This document shows positions 36,868-45,951 of a DNA stretch of 64,000 nucleotides, in pieces. The position numbers and the translations under genes are program-made. The number at the start of each line of letters is the position of its first letter. Within the stretch, counting starts at the first letter, position 1. Location of the stretch: positions 1 to 64,000 of the forward strand of contig JBARZE010000053.1 in assembly GCA_049649525.1 (NCBI GenBank). Reading direction: 5' to 3'. The DNA is from JAAURB01 sp049649525 (GTDB taxonomy: Bacteria; Cyanobacteriota; Cyanobacteriia; Cyanobacteriales; Microcoleaceae). The notes below the pieces were generated by a model. The model saw only the letters and a list, made by a program, of their open reading frames with translations, searched no databases and was not told the DNA's origin.

Positions 36868-37136
36868 AATTTTTAAGTTGAGCTTGATCCGAAGTGAATC
36901 CTTACTCAGATATCATCCAAAAGATAGAAAATTATGCACCTTGTTACAAAACTTTACATTATTCTTCCTGGAGGAAACCCGAAGGCTATGAGAAGAGGGC
37001 AAAGAGACAATAACCCGTAAAAACGGATAAACTTAATAAAACTCAACATAATTTTTATAGAGAGTTTGCGTAATTTTTTTGCCAATGGCTGATATCTGTT
37101 ATAGATGGCATTGGCTTGCACTCACCAGAATTGGGA

Positions 37137-37763
37137 ATGAGACGAGACCTTGACAACGATCCGATATATCAATTGATTGCTCGAACCTGTCAATATCCTC
37201 CTGATAGTCTAGAACGTCAGCGAGGTTTGACCCGAGTTGTCCAAGCTATCATCCGATCGGGCAAACTGTGGCGGGATAGCTCCCCAGAGTACGATGATGC
37301 CTTACAGCAAACTTGGCTGTATCTTTGTCGGAATCTGTGTGAAGCGACCACTGCCAAAAGCCCCTATGATGCAACTCGCAGTAGTGTGATTACATGGCTA
37401 GATCGATATCTCAAGCAGCGACTAGAAGATCTACGTCGCCAATCGTACCAACAACGTACAATTGCAAGCTTAGATGCCGAGAAAGCCCCTACACCTGCTG
37501 CCCCCTCTCCCATACCACCAATTTTGGAAGAGGTCAAGGAATGGGCTCGAACCGATCCTAATGGTGAGTTATGCCGAACACATATTAAGGGACATCCAGA
37601 AGTCAACTGCCAAACGTTAATTCTGCGACGGTTACCGCCAAGAAGTTCTTGGGAAGAACTCTCAAAAGAATTTGGTGTGCCGATTACAACCCTCAACAGT
37701 TTTTACCGACGCCAATGTTTTCCCCGCTTACGCCAGTTCGGAGAGCATCAGGGATATCTGTAA
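37137..37763 (+). CDS. sigma-70-like (ECF-type) factor of the CHASE2 operon
   Basis: The 208-residue protein has a region-2-like helix set (ALQQTWLYLCRN, then SVITWLDRYLKQRLEDLRR) and a region-4-like helix-turn-helix (SWEELSKEFGVPITTLNSFYRR). A Pro-rich linker separates them (residues 120-140). It is shorter and more divergent than typical ECF factors. I use the ATG at 37137; a TTG at 37116 is possible. It heads a group with DUF1822, CHASE2 and DUF928 genes, separated by very short gaps, so it may regulate or be co-made with them. Whether it binds RNA polymerase is inference. Confidence 0.75.
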   Translation: MRRDLDNDPIYQLIARTCQYPPDSLERQRGLTRVVQAIIRSGKLWRDSSPEYDDALQQTWLYLCRNLCEATTAKSPYDATRSSVITWLDRYLKQRLEDLRRQSYQQRTIASLDAEKAPTPAAPSPIPPILEEVKEWARTDPNGELCRTHIKGHPEVNCQTLILRRLPPRSSWEELSKEFGVPITTLNSFYRRQCFPRLRQFGEHQGYL

Positions 37764-37787
37764 GGTAACAATATATTGATCTCAGCT

Positions 37788-38729
37788 ATGACATACACAT
37801 CGGAATCAAATCATCAACCGGGTCTAACTCTACCCATCACTTCTTCGGCGCGGCAGCTCGCACAACAGTTTGCTCAACCCTTGGTGGGAGATCAACTACA
37901 ACAACAAGTCCGCCGTAACACTTTAGCCATGTTAGCGGTGCGAGATTATCTTGAATTGATGGGAATTGAAACCGATCTCCAATCAAGCGAATGCTGGAAT
38001 CCGCTGTTTCGCTTAACGGCTGATGTTTCTGATTTGTATCTACCGGAATTAGGTCACTTAGAATGCCGAGGAATTCAACCCGGAGAAACAGTCTATCAAC
38101 TACCCGATGAAGTGCTTGCCGATCGCATCGGCTATATTGTGGTTGAAATTCAAGAACGAATGGCGACTATTTTAGGTTTTACCCCAACAGGAACCCCCAA
38201 ACTATCCATTCGTCGCTTACAATCAATAGAAGAGTTGCTCAGCTATCTTCATAGACTTCGTCAGCCACAGGTTGTTAAAGGAGTCAATCTGAGTCAATGG
38301 TTTGAGCAAGTCTTTGATAATGGTTGGCAAACTCTCGATTACTTTCTGGGGAGTTCAGTCAATTTAGCACCAAGTCTCAGAAGTTATGTGTTAAGAGATA
38401 CTCAAACGTCTGTGCAAGCTGGAAAACTGATTAACCTCAATTTAGAATTGGGACATCGAGCCGTTGTCTTACTCATTGCCCTCACTCCTGCGGGCAGAGA
38501 ACAGGTGGGCATTCAGGTTCAGGTTCATCCCGCTTTCGGAGAAACCTATTTACCCCCTAACATGGAAATTACAGTGTTATCGGAAACAGGTCAGCCTCTG
38601 AAACACGTCTGCTCTCGTAGCCTTGATAATTATATTCAGCTCCCCTTCTTCCAAGGATATCCTGGGGAAAGATTTCAACTCGCTTTGAGCTATGAACAAG
38701 TTCAATGGACAGAGCAGTTTTCAATTTAA
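37788..38729 (+). CDS. DUF1822 family protein
   Basis: This 313-residue protein matches the cyanobacterial DUF1822 family by its context and sequence character (SARQLAQQFAQP, IGYIVVEI, NLSQWFEQVFDNGWQ). No catalytic motif or transmembrane segment is seen, so it should be cytoplasmic. The gap to the sigma-like gene is about 24 bases. A TTG 12 bases upstream of the chosen ATG is possible. The family has no known function. Confidence 0.82.
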   Translation: MTYTSESNHQPGLTLPITSSARQLAQQFAQPLVGDQLQQQVRRNTLAMLAVRDYLELMGIETDLQSSECWNPLFRLTADVSDLYLPELGHLECRGIQPGETVYQLPDEVLADRIGYIVVEIQERMATILGFTPTGTPKLSIRRLQSIEELLSYLHRLRQPQVVKGVNLSQWFEQVFDNGWQTLDYFLGSSVNLAPSLRSYVLRDTQTSVQAGKLINLNLELGHRAVVLLIALTPAGREQVGIQVQVHPAFGETYLPPNMEITVLSETGQPLKHVCSRSLDNYIQLPFFQGYPGERFQLALSYEQVQWTEQFSI

Positions 38730-38750
38730 CCACCGTGTTAGTTATCGCTC

Positions 38751-41357
38751 ATGAATCAGTTAGCTTTATTAAAGCTAGGAGTAGGCTCTCTACAGCAGGG
38801 GTTTCCGGCTGTTACGCTTCAAATGGGAGCTGAACGTCAACCCCAACAGCGTCAGATCCGAGCTAGTCTTCCTCCTGCTCCTCATCTAGCCGAACTGTAT
38901 CGCAATTGGCAACTGCTCTATTTAGCACTCTATTCTCGTCTGGCTCACAACACCCGGATTATTTTTCCTCAATCTCAAGGGGTCGTAACAAATGTTTCTG
39001 AAGCGGGATTTCGGGAAATTTGTCAAGAGTTACAATCGGGGTTCAATCATTGGCTCAGTAGCGAAGAATTTCGCCCTTTAGATCGAGAACTACGAACTCA
39101 CTTAGTCCCTCAACAGGAAATTCAAGTGATTGTCGAAACCGATGATCTACAACTACGACGGTTTCCTTGGCATCTGTGGGATTTCTTTCAAGATTTTCGC
39201 CGAGCTGAAGTGGCTCTGAGCACTCCAAGGTTTCAATGGATACAGCCTGCAGCTCCTAACCCAACTCGTCAAGTTCGAGTTTTAGCTGTTTTGGGTAATA
39301 GCGCTGGGCTAGATTTGCAGCAAGAACAGTCCTTACTCACTAAACTCCCTCAAACTCGTCTAGAGTTTCTGGCTGAACCGACTAAATTAGAACTGAGTAA
39401 TCAACTGTGGAGACAGAATTGGGATATCTTTTTCTTTGCCGGACATAGTACCAGTTCCGATGAAGGAGAAGTCGGGGTTTTACAGATTAATCCTACCGAT
39501 AATTTAACGATTTCTGACTTAGAAAATGCCCTACGGCGTGCCATTGAAAATGGCTTACAACTGGCAATTTTTAACTCTTGCGATGGCCTCGGGATTGTCC
39601 GAGAACTAGAAAAACTCAATTTACAAATTCCCCAAGTGATTGTGATGCGAGAACCCGTCCCCGATCGGGTCGCTCAAGCATTTCTAACTTATTTTTTACA
39701 AGCTTATAGTCAAGGTCAATCATTGTATCTGGCAGTGCGAGAAGCCAGAGAAAGACTACAAAGCTTAGAAAATCTATCGGGCCATACAATTGCTATTCCT
39801 GAAATCACTCATCATCAAACAGCGCGACAATCGCAAAAGTTGCAGGACGACAACAAGAATGTTGCGATGGATTCATCAAATTCTATTCTCAAAAATAGCG
39901 ATTTAGAAATAAATACAGAACCATCACCCCGTCAATTGCTCTGGGATCAACCCCCCGACGAGAACAATTCGCTGCGTGAACGAAATACTAACTCCTACCC
40001 AGATTTTATAGACGAAGATGCATTTCCCTGTGCCAGTTGGTTACCTGTTATTTGCCAAAATCCGGCTGTAGAGCCTCCCTCATGGGATACATTGCGCCAA
40101 GTCAATAGACCCGGTTCAGGGATAGGTTTAGCCAGTCACCTGGCTAAATGGAAAGTGTTGCTGTTAACCAGTTTACTCGCCACTGGTTTTGTGACTGGGT
40201 TGCGAGCCTTGGGAGGAGTGCAACCGTTTGAGCTGATGGCTTATGACCATTTAATGCGTTTACGACCCGCAGAACCTCCTGATGACAGAATTTTAGTGGT
40301 AGAGGCGACAGAAGCAGATGTAAAACGTTACGGTTTTCCTTTGCCCGACCAAACGATTTCTCAAGTAATAGACACCTTAGAAATTTATGAACCCCGCGTT
40401 GTTGGTTTAGATATTTTTCGTGATAGTCCAGCACCACCTGGAACAGAAAAGCTGACTCAGCTTTTGCAGGAAAATCCTCGTGTGATCGGAATTTGCAGTG
40501 TTGCCGATATTACTAACATCGATAATAAACCCGGAATTGCGCCTCACTCAGGCTTACCCGAAACTCGGCTGGGCTACAGTGATGTGGTGTTTGACCCGGA
40601 TCGGATTATTCGTCGTCATCTTCTGTTTATGCAACCTGATTATAACGACCCTTGCACGACGGATCATTCTTTAAGTATGCGAGTTGCTTTAAATTACTTA
40701 GCAAGCGAAGGAATTGTGCCGCAGAACTTACCCGGTGCTCGAATTCAGTTAGGCGACTTGATTTTAAATCGTCTAAATTCTAATTCAGGGCCGTATCAAA
40801 ATATCGACCATCGAGGAATTCAAATCTTGCTGAATTATCGTTTTTCTTCAGCTCGTCGGGTGTCTATGACGGATCTTTTGCAAGGTAATGTTGATCCGAG
40901 GTGGATTGAAGATCAAATTATTTTAATTGGTGTGAGCGCTCCGATTTCCTCGGATTATTTCTTAACCCCATATAGTGCGAGTCAATGGCCATATCGACAA
41001 GTTCCGGGAGTTTTGGTTCAAGCTCACATGGTGAGCCAAATTATTAGCGCTGTACTCAATGACAGACCTTTAATTAAAGTGGGGACTATCTGGACAGAAT
41101 TACTTTTGATTTGGGTATGGTCAGGAGTGGGAGGATTAATCGGTTTACTGATGAGGAGGAGCCGAAATCGAGCGATTGGGGTGGTTGTTGCTTGTGGGGT
41201 GCTGTGGTTAAGCTGCTGGGGAGGCTTTATCTTAGGGTTTTGGATGCCGTTGGTTCCTTCAGCAATTGTTCTGGTGATTATGGGGGGGTTGGCTCCGGTT
41301 AGATTATCTCCGTTGTCTCAAACTGAGTGGTCTATGCTCAAATCTCAATCGACTTAA
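38751..41357 (+). CDS. CHAT-CHASE2 membrane protein
   Basis: The N-terminal 350 residues contain a CHAT domain, a caspase-like peptidase fold, with the likely catalytic dyad His232 in FFFAGHSTSSD and Cys277 in FNSCDGLGI. After a Pro-, Asn- and Asp-rich linker (about 355-460) comes one TM helix (VLLLTSLLATGFVTGLRALG). A CHASE2 domain follows at about 490-760, with motifs FELMAYDHLMRLRP and DQIILIGVSAP. Three C-terminal TM helices end the protein. CHASE2 is an extracytoplasmic sensor. Unlike many CHASE2 proteins, this one lacks a kinase or cyclase output, so the CHAT domain is the probable output on the cytoplasmic side. Confidence 0.9.
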   Translation: MNQLALLKLGVGSLQQGFPAVTLQMGAERQPQQRQIRASLPPAPHLAELYRNWQLLYLALYSRLAHNTRIIFPQSQGVVTNVSEAGFREICQELQSGFNHWLSSEEFRPLDRELRTHLVPQQEIQVIVETDDLQLRRFPWHLWDFFQDFRRAEVALSTPRFQWIQPAAPNPTRQVRVLAVLGNSAGLDLQQEQSLLTKLPQTRLEFLAEPTKLELSNQLWRQNWDIFFFAGHSTSSDEGEVGVLQINPTDNLTISDLENALRRAIENGLQLAIFNSCDGLGIVRELEKLNLQIPQVIVMREPVPDRVAQAFLTYFLQAYSQGQSLYLAVREARERLQSLENLSGHTIAIPEITHHQTARQSQKLQDDNKNVAMDSSNSILKNSDLEINTEPSPRQLLWDQPPDENNSLRERNTNSYPDFIDEDAFPCASWLPVICQNPAVEPPSWDTLRQVNRPGSGIGLASHLAKWKVLLLTSLLATGFVTGLRALGGVQPFELMAYDHLMRLRPAEPPDDRILVVEATEADVKRYGFPLPDQTISQVIDTLEIYEPRVVGLDIFRDSPAPPGTEKLTQLLQENPRVIGICSVADITNIDNKPGIAPHSGLPETRLGYSDVVFDPDRIIRRHLLFMQPDYNDPCTTDHSLSMRVALNYLASEGIVPQNLPGARIQLGDLILNRLNSNSGPYQNIDHRGIQILLNYRFSSARRVSMTDLLQGNVDPRWIEDQIILIGVSAPISSDYFLTPYSASQWPYRQVPGVLVQAHMVSQIISAVLNDRPLIKVGTIWTELLLIWVWSGVGGLIGLLMRRSRNRAIGVVVACGVLWLSCWGGFILGFWMPLVPSAIVLVIMGGLAPVRLSPLSQTEWSMLKSQST

Positions 41358-41400
41358 AACTTGCCCAAGTTCATTTTATCCAATTAGGAGGTTGTGTACC

Positions 41401-41541
41401 ATGCTTTTATTCATTTTGACGTTAAATACTAGAGGGTTGGGGTTAATTGAGAATTCTCAATTCATGAAATTTGGCAAACCCAATTTTAAAGTAAAAGTAT
41501 ATACCGAATTTAACTGCTATTCGGTTACTGTTGAAGTATAG
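41401..41541 (+). CDS. candidate 46-residue small protein
   Basis: A short frame starts with ATG at 41401, nine bases after a perfect AGGAGG at 41386-41391. It encodes a hydrophobic N-terminus (LLFILTL) followed by a basic, aromatic C-terminal part. It lies between the CHASE2 and DUF928 genes on their strand. No family is recognised. The strong ribosome-binding site is the only positive evidence. Confidence 0.4.
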   Translation: MLLFILTLNTRGLGLIENSQFMKFGKPNFKVKVYTEFNCYSVTVEV

Positions 41542-41637
41542 AGAGAATGTTTGAATTAATTCAAGATTTGTCTCTTTGCTTCTCCCTCAACTGCACATAT
41601 CATGACGTATAAATAATTAGAGATTAGGAATCAAATC

Positions 41638-42393
41638 ATGCGCTGGAAAACTCTGTGCCTTCAACCAATAGGGCTAAATCTACTCCTAACCGCTCTCTTG
41701 ACTCAATCTGGAATGGCGATTGAACCTATTTTAGCCAAGTCAACTAACTTCTCTGAGCTGCCGCAAACTCTAAACTTTAAACCTGACGCAGAAGGTGCAC
41801 CAGGCGATCGCGGAGATGCAGGCAGCCGCAGTCCGTTTGACTTTATGGTGCTAGTTCCTCGACAAAATATTGGAGCAACTGCCACCGATTATCCGACATT
41901 TTGGTTATACGTTAAAACTTCAATCTCTCAGCCTATTCCGATAGAATTGGAATTACGAGATCGGGCTGATAATGTGATTTATCAGACTCAATTTGAACTC
42001 ACACAAGGCCCTGGTATTGTCAGTGTTCCTTTACCCGAAGCTGCACCCCCACTTGAAGCCGGAGAGAAATATTATTGGTATTTTTCTTCCTTTGAATACG
42101 AGTTATATCGCTTTGGCGAACTTCAACGAGTTGCGTTAAGTCCAAAAGTAGAAAAACAACTTGCCAACCTGACTCCTCAAGAGCGAATTATTGCTCTTGC
42201 AAATAAAGGTTTATGGCATGAAACTGTAACGGAGCTGGCAGAATTACGCCGAACTAATCCGGACAATGCAGACTTAGAAGCGGCCTGGGTTGAGTTACTG
42301 GCCGATCCAGATGTGGCGCTGGAAAAGATCGCATCTCAACCTGTATTAAATTGCTGTAACTCAACTTCTCAATCTCAAAGAGTCTCTCAATAG
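41638..42393 (+). CDS. DUF928 family secreted protein
   Basis: The 251-residue protein has an N-terminal signal peptide (about residues 1-34). Next is a Gly/Asp/Arg-rich stretch (EGAPGDRGDAGSRS) typical of DUF928, then an Ig-like beta-rich domain with PTFWLYV and EKYYWYFS motifs. The C-terminus is helical (GLWHETVTELAEL). It should reside in the periplasm or outer layers. It regularly accompanies CHASE2 proteins in cyanobacteria, which suggests a partner for the extracytoplasmic CHASE2 domain. Confidence 0.85.
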   Translation: MRWKTLCLQPIGLNLLLTALLTQSGMAIEPILAKSTNFSELPQTLNFKPDAEGAPGDRGDAGSRSPFDFMVLVPRQNIGATATDYPTFWLYVKTSISQPIPIELELRDRADNVIYQTQFELTQGPGIVSVPLPEAAPPLEAGEKYYWYFSSFEYELYRFGELQRVALSPKVEKQLANLTPQERIIALANKGLWHETVTELAELRRTNPDNADLEAAWVELLADPDVALEKIASQPVLNCCNSTSQSQRVSQ

Positions 42394-42629
42394 AAGATGA
42401 TTATCATATAGATCGCGGGGTAACGGAGTAACTAGGAAAAAAATTCTTCACTAACTCAAAGTGCAAGATTACCTATTTCTCCGTTCCTTGTTAGGAACAA
42501 ACATCCCATCAGGTTTTGTACTCGCTATTGCCCAATTTCAGTCTCGTCTTTCAATTTTAAATGTCTCCGGAGCAAGACCAATGACTCCAGAGATTCCCTA
42601 TTTTCTCAAAATGTGTCAAAATGTAAAGC

Positions 42630-43730
42630 GTGTGGATAACATCATCGCCAAACATCGTTTTAACCCCCACTGCGGTTGCTCTCGGAAACTTCGATGGTTT
42701 ACATCGAGGTCATCAACGAGTGATCGATCCGACTCTAAATGCGTCGGACAAATCTCAATGGCCAACTTCGGCTCAACAGTTGTCGCAGGTACAATCAACT
42801 CAGGCTGATTTTTCTCCTAGTTTTTCATTATCCGACAGTGCTTCTGTTGGTCAGCTCTCAACATCTCTATCGAGTTCTCGAGCGGCTGCTGAATATTGTT
42901 ACTCAACAGTGGTTACTTTTCATCCTCATCCTCAAGAATTTTTTACAGGAAAAACGAAACCACTGCTAACTCCTCATGACGAAAAAGTAGAACGCTTAAA
43001 ACAGCTCGGAGTAGAGCAATTAATTTTACTACCATTTAACCGCGATTTAGCCGTATTAACTCCCGATCAATTTGTTGAAAATATTTTAGTCAAACAATTA
43101 CATGCTCGTCGAGTGAGTGTGGGGTTTGATTTTCAATTTGGTAAAAATCGAGCCGGAACTGCGATAGACTTACAATCTATTGCTGCTGATTACGGTATTG
43201 AGGTAATTATTGTGCCCCGTTACCCCTGTGAACAAGGTGAACGCATTAGTAGTTCTTTAATTCGTCAGGCACTCCAACAAGGAGATGTTCAACGCGCCCA
43301 ACAATTGCTCGGTTATTACTATCGCTTAGTGGGTCAAGTGGTTCAAGGTCAACAGCTTGGCAGGACGATAGGATTTCCCACTGCTAATTTACAATTACCC
43401 CCAGAAAAGTTTTTACCTCGTTATGGCGTATATGCGGTCTGGGTCGAGTTACAGCCTCAACCAGGTCAAGAGTCTTGCCGGAAGATGGCAGTAATGAATA
43501 TTGGCTGTCGTCCAACAGTTGCGGGTGAGAGTCCCACTATAGAAGTTCATTTGCTGAATTACTCAGGTGACTTATATCATCAAACTCTCTCGGTAGATTT
43601 AGTAGAATTTTTACGACCTGAACAAAAATTTGAATCTATTGAGCAACTTAAAGCACAAATTGAGTTAGATTGTGTCAGAGCGACAGAAATTTTAAACGAT
43701 GTTCACCCTCAAAACACATCATCAGTATGA
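42630..43730 (+). CDS. ribF: bifunctional riboflavin kinase/FAD synthetase
   Basis: RibF phosphorylates riboflavin to FMN and adenylates it to FAD. The N-terminal FAD synthetase domain has VALGNFDGLHRGHQ and TFHPHP; the C-terminal kinase has GRTIGFPTANLQLP and YGVYAVWVEL. The GTG at 42630 is the only start, because an in-frame TAA lies at 42624-42626. A 50-residue low-complexity Ser/Gln/Ala-rich insert lies at about 38-88, between the two nucleotide-binding motifs. It probably loops out without harming activity. The stop overlaps the start of the MoxR gene by four bases. Confidence 0.95.
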   Translation: MWITSSPNIVLTPTAVALGNFDGLHRGHQRVIDPTLNASDKSQWPTSAQQLSQVQSTQADFSPSFSLSDSASVGQLSTSLSSSRAAAEYCYSTVVTFHPHPQEFFTGKTKPLLTPHDEKVERLKQLGVEQLILLPFNRDLAVLTPDQFVENILVKQLHARRVSVGFDFQFGKNRAGTAIDLQSIAADYGIEVIIVPRYPCEQGERISSSLIRQALQQGDVQRAQQLLGYYYRLVGQVVQGQQLGRTIGFPTANLQLPPEKFLPRYGVYAVWVELQPQPGQESCRKMAVMNIGCRPTVAGESPTIEVHLLNYSGDLYHQTLSVDLVEFLRPEQKFESIEQLKAQIELDCVRATEILNDVHPQNTSSV

Positions 43731-44632
43731 GAGATCGAATTGAGCAACTCAAACAGAATTTAAGTAAAACGATTGTCGGTAAAGAAGATGCCATTCAGCT
43801 TACTTTAGTGGCTTTACTCTCAGGAGGCCATGCTTTGCTCGAGGATGTACCCGGAGTCGGTAAAACGCTGTTAGCGAAGTCCCTCGCTCGTTCAATTGCC
43901 GGAGAATTTAAACGAATTCAATGTACACCCGATTTATTGCCAACTGATGTTACAGGCACTAATATCTGGAATCCTCAGAGCGGTCAGTTTGAATTTCTAT
44001 CTGGCCCGGTTTTCACCAATATTTTACTAACGGATGAGATTAACCGCGCCACCCCCCGGACTCAATCGGCTTTGCTGGAGGTGATGGAAGAAAAACAAGT
44101 GACTGTAGATGGTGTTTCTCGACCATTAGCGCAACCCTTTTTTGTGATTGCCACCCAAAACCCAATTGAATATCAAGGGACATTTCCCCTACCCGAAGCA
44201 CAGATGGACAGATTTTTGCTGTCGTTAACGATGGGTTATCCGACTGAAGCCGATGAATTACAGATGCTGCAACGTTTGACCGATGTCACGCCAGTTGAAG
44301 CGCTTCAACCCTGCTTACATTTAGAAGATATCTTAGAACTGCAAAAATTGTGTACAAAAGTGAAAGTTGAAGCTTCTTTACAACAATATTTACTTAATTT
44401 AGTCCGAATGACTCGGGAACATGAAGATATTACTTTAGGGGTTAGCCCAAGGGGGGCTATTGGTTTGTATCGAGCAGCTCAAGCATTTGCATTCCTTTCC
44501 GGTCGCGATTATGCTGTACCCGACGATGTCAAATTTTTAGCGCCTTATGTGCTGTCTCATCGTTTAATTCCAACCGGGGGTAAACGCGCCAAAGCAATTG
44601 TTGACCAGCTTCTGAATACAGTTCCTTGTTAG
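43727..44632 (+). CDS. MoxR family AAA ATPase
   Basis: This 301-residue ATPase has Walker A GVGKTLLAK, Walker B LLTDEINRATPRTQSALLEVMEE and the sensor-1 ATQNPIEYQGTFPLPEAQMDRF, which marks the MoxR group. MoxR proteins remodel or assemble metal-cofactor and surface-protein complexes, normally with a von Willebrand factor A partner. No such gene is next to it here. The ATG overlaps the ribF stop (ATGA at 43727-43730), so the two are probably translationally coupled. The upstream frame starting at 43670 would be out of phase with ribF and is unlikely. Confidence 0.93.
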   Translation: MRDRIEQLKQNLSKTIVGKEDAIQLTLVALLSGGHALLEDVPGVGKTLLAKSLARSIAGEFKRIQCTPDLLPTDVTGTNIWNPQSGQFEFLSGPVFTNILLTDEINRATPRTQSALLEVMEEKQVTVDGVSRPLAQPFFVIATQNPIEYQGTFPLPEAQMDRFLLSLTMGYPTEADELQMLQRLTDVTPVEALQPCLHLEDILELQKLCTKVKVEASLQQYLLNLVRMTREHEDITLGVSPRGAIGLYRAAQAFAFLSGRDYAVPDDVKFLAPYVLSHRLIPTGGKRAKAIVDQLLNTVPC

Positions 44633-44731
44633 AATTTTTTCTATAGAATCCGTTTGAAGTCATTCACAGAGTGCGAAACAAATCTTATGATCAAAACGTC
44701 ATAATCGAGTATCTACCAAGGTCTTAAAATC

Positions 44732-45850
44732 ATGACAATTACTGTCATTCCTGTACCAACTGTCACCGTACCGACCGCTTCAATTGACCCGGTTACTGGT
44801 GAAATTATCGAAAACACAGGGTCATCTACCTTTCTAGGATTTACTCTTCCGAGCGGTGCAACTAACCTCCTTCCACTTAACGCTCCAGGTCGAGGCTTGG
44901 TTGTCGAAATTCAGGGAGATGGAGAGTTCGTCGGTACTGACTTATCAGACCAAATTTTCAGCACTGACGACTTGCCCAAAACCATTGTTGGGTTGGATGG
45001 TGACGATGGGGTTTCTATGTATGGCTCAGGCCCTATTACTTTCAATGGCAATGCAGGAAATGACTCCTTTGATGGGGGTTCGGGAAGCGATATTTTCTAC
45101 GGCGGAATTGGAGACGATGGAGGTAATGGAGGCGAAGGTGCAGATTTATTGTTTGGAGATTTAGGTAACGACCAGCTCACAGGAGGGCCGGGGGATGATA
45201 CCTTGCTAGGTGGGCTAGGGAATGACGGACTCTCGGAACAGGGTACACCTGGGGGAGATAATTTGTTCTTTGGCGGTCAGGGCAATGATACGATTAATGG
45301 CGGTTTGGGCAACGAACTACTTTCAGGTGATGGAGGCGATGATAATTTAGAAGGGGATGGTGGTAATGATACCCTCATTGGCGGTGAAGGATTCGATATA
45401 CTCACAGGCGGCTCTTTAATTATTGTGCCGGACGATTTTTCCGCTGAATACTTCACAGGAGACTTTGTTCAGGACATATTTGCAATTGAAACAAGCGATG
45501 ATGGGTTTGACCTCGTTGTGGACTTTGAAGAAGGCATTGATAAACTAGGACTACCCGCCGGAGTTGAATTCAGTGATTTGTTAATAGCTCCGGCTGGAGT
45601 TGAGACAGAGATAATCAATCAACAATCTAGCTTTATGCGGCAGACTATTAATTATGCCACTGACATTAACGATCCCAATTCTCCCCGAGCTACAATTAAT
45701 CTTGGTGAGATTGATGCCAGCGACATTGTAATTCGTTTAGCTGCAACAGAGGAAATTCTCACTATTTTAAACTCAGCAACGGGCGGCGACCCTACAATTC
45801 CTGTTCTAGATGTGACTCAGATTACAGCGGACGATTTTATCAGTCTGTAG
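44732..45850 (+). CDS. RTX-type calcium-binding repeat protein
   Basis: This 372-residue protein has no signal peptide. It has about eight Gly/Asp-rich nonapeptide units of the GGxGxD type in residues about 105-235, forming a Ca2+-binding parallel beta-roll. Residues 235-372 are acidic and include DGFDLVVDFEEGIDKLGLP, a common C-terminal block in RTX proteins that helps type I secretion. The product is likely secreted and surface-associated. The N-terminal 100 residues have no recognised family. No ABC exporter genes are in the window. Confidence 0.88.
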   Translation: MTITVIPVPTVTVPTASIDPVTGEIIENTGSSTFLGFTLPSGATNLLPLNAPGRGLVVEIQGDGEFVGTDLSDQIFSTDDLPKTIVGLDGDDGVSMYGSGPITFNGNAGNDSFDGGSGSDIFYGGIGDDGGNGGEGADLLFGDLGNDQLTGGPGDDTLLGGLGNDGLSEQGTPGGDNLFFGGQGNDTINGGLGNELLSGDGGDDNLEGDGGNDTLIGGEGFDILTGGSLIIVPDDFSAEYFTGDFVQDIFAIETSDDGFDLVVDFEEGIDKLGLPAGVEFSDLLIAPAGVETEIINQQSSFMRQTINYATDINDPNSPRATINLGEIDASDIVIRLAATEEILTILNSATGGDPTIPVLDVTQITADDFISL

Positions 45851-45951
45851 TTAATTTTAGAGGCGGAGTCATTCAATCATCCAAAAGTTGCAGTGCACTC
45901 ATTGGTAACTCGACTAATGAGTTTGAAGCTTTTTAGAACTCCTAAACGGAT

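Noticed and set aside
42461..42808. 115-codon frame overlapping the start of ribF
   Set aside because: It runs out of phase through the conserved RibF N-terminus, which carries clear FAD synthetase motifs, so it is a shadow.
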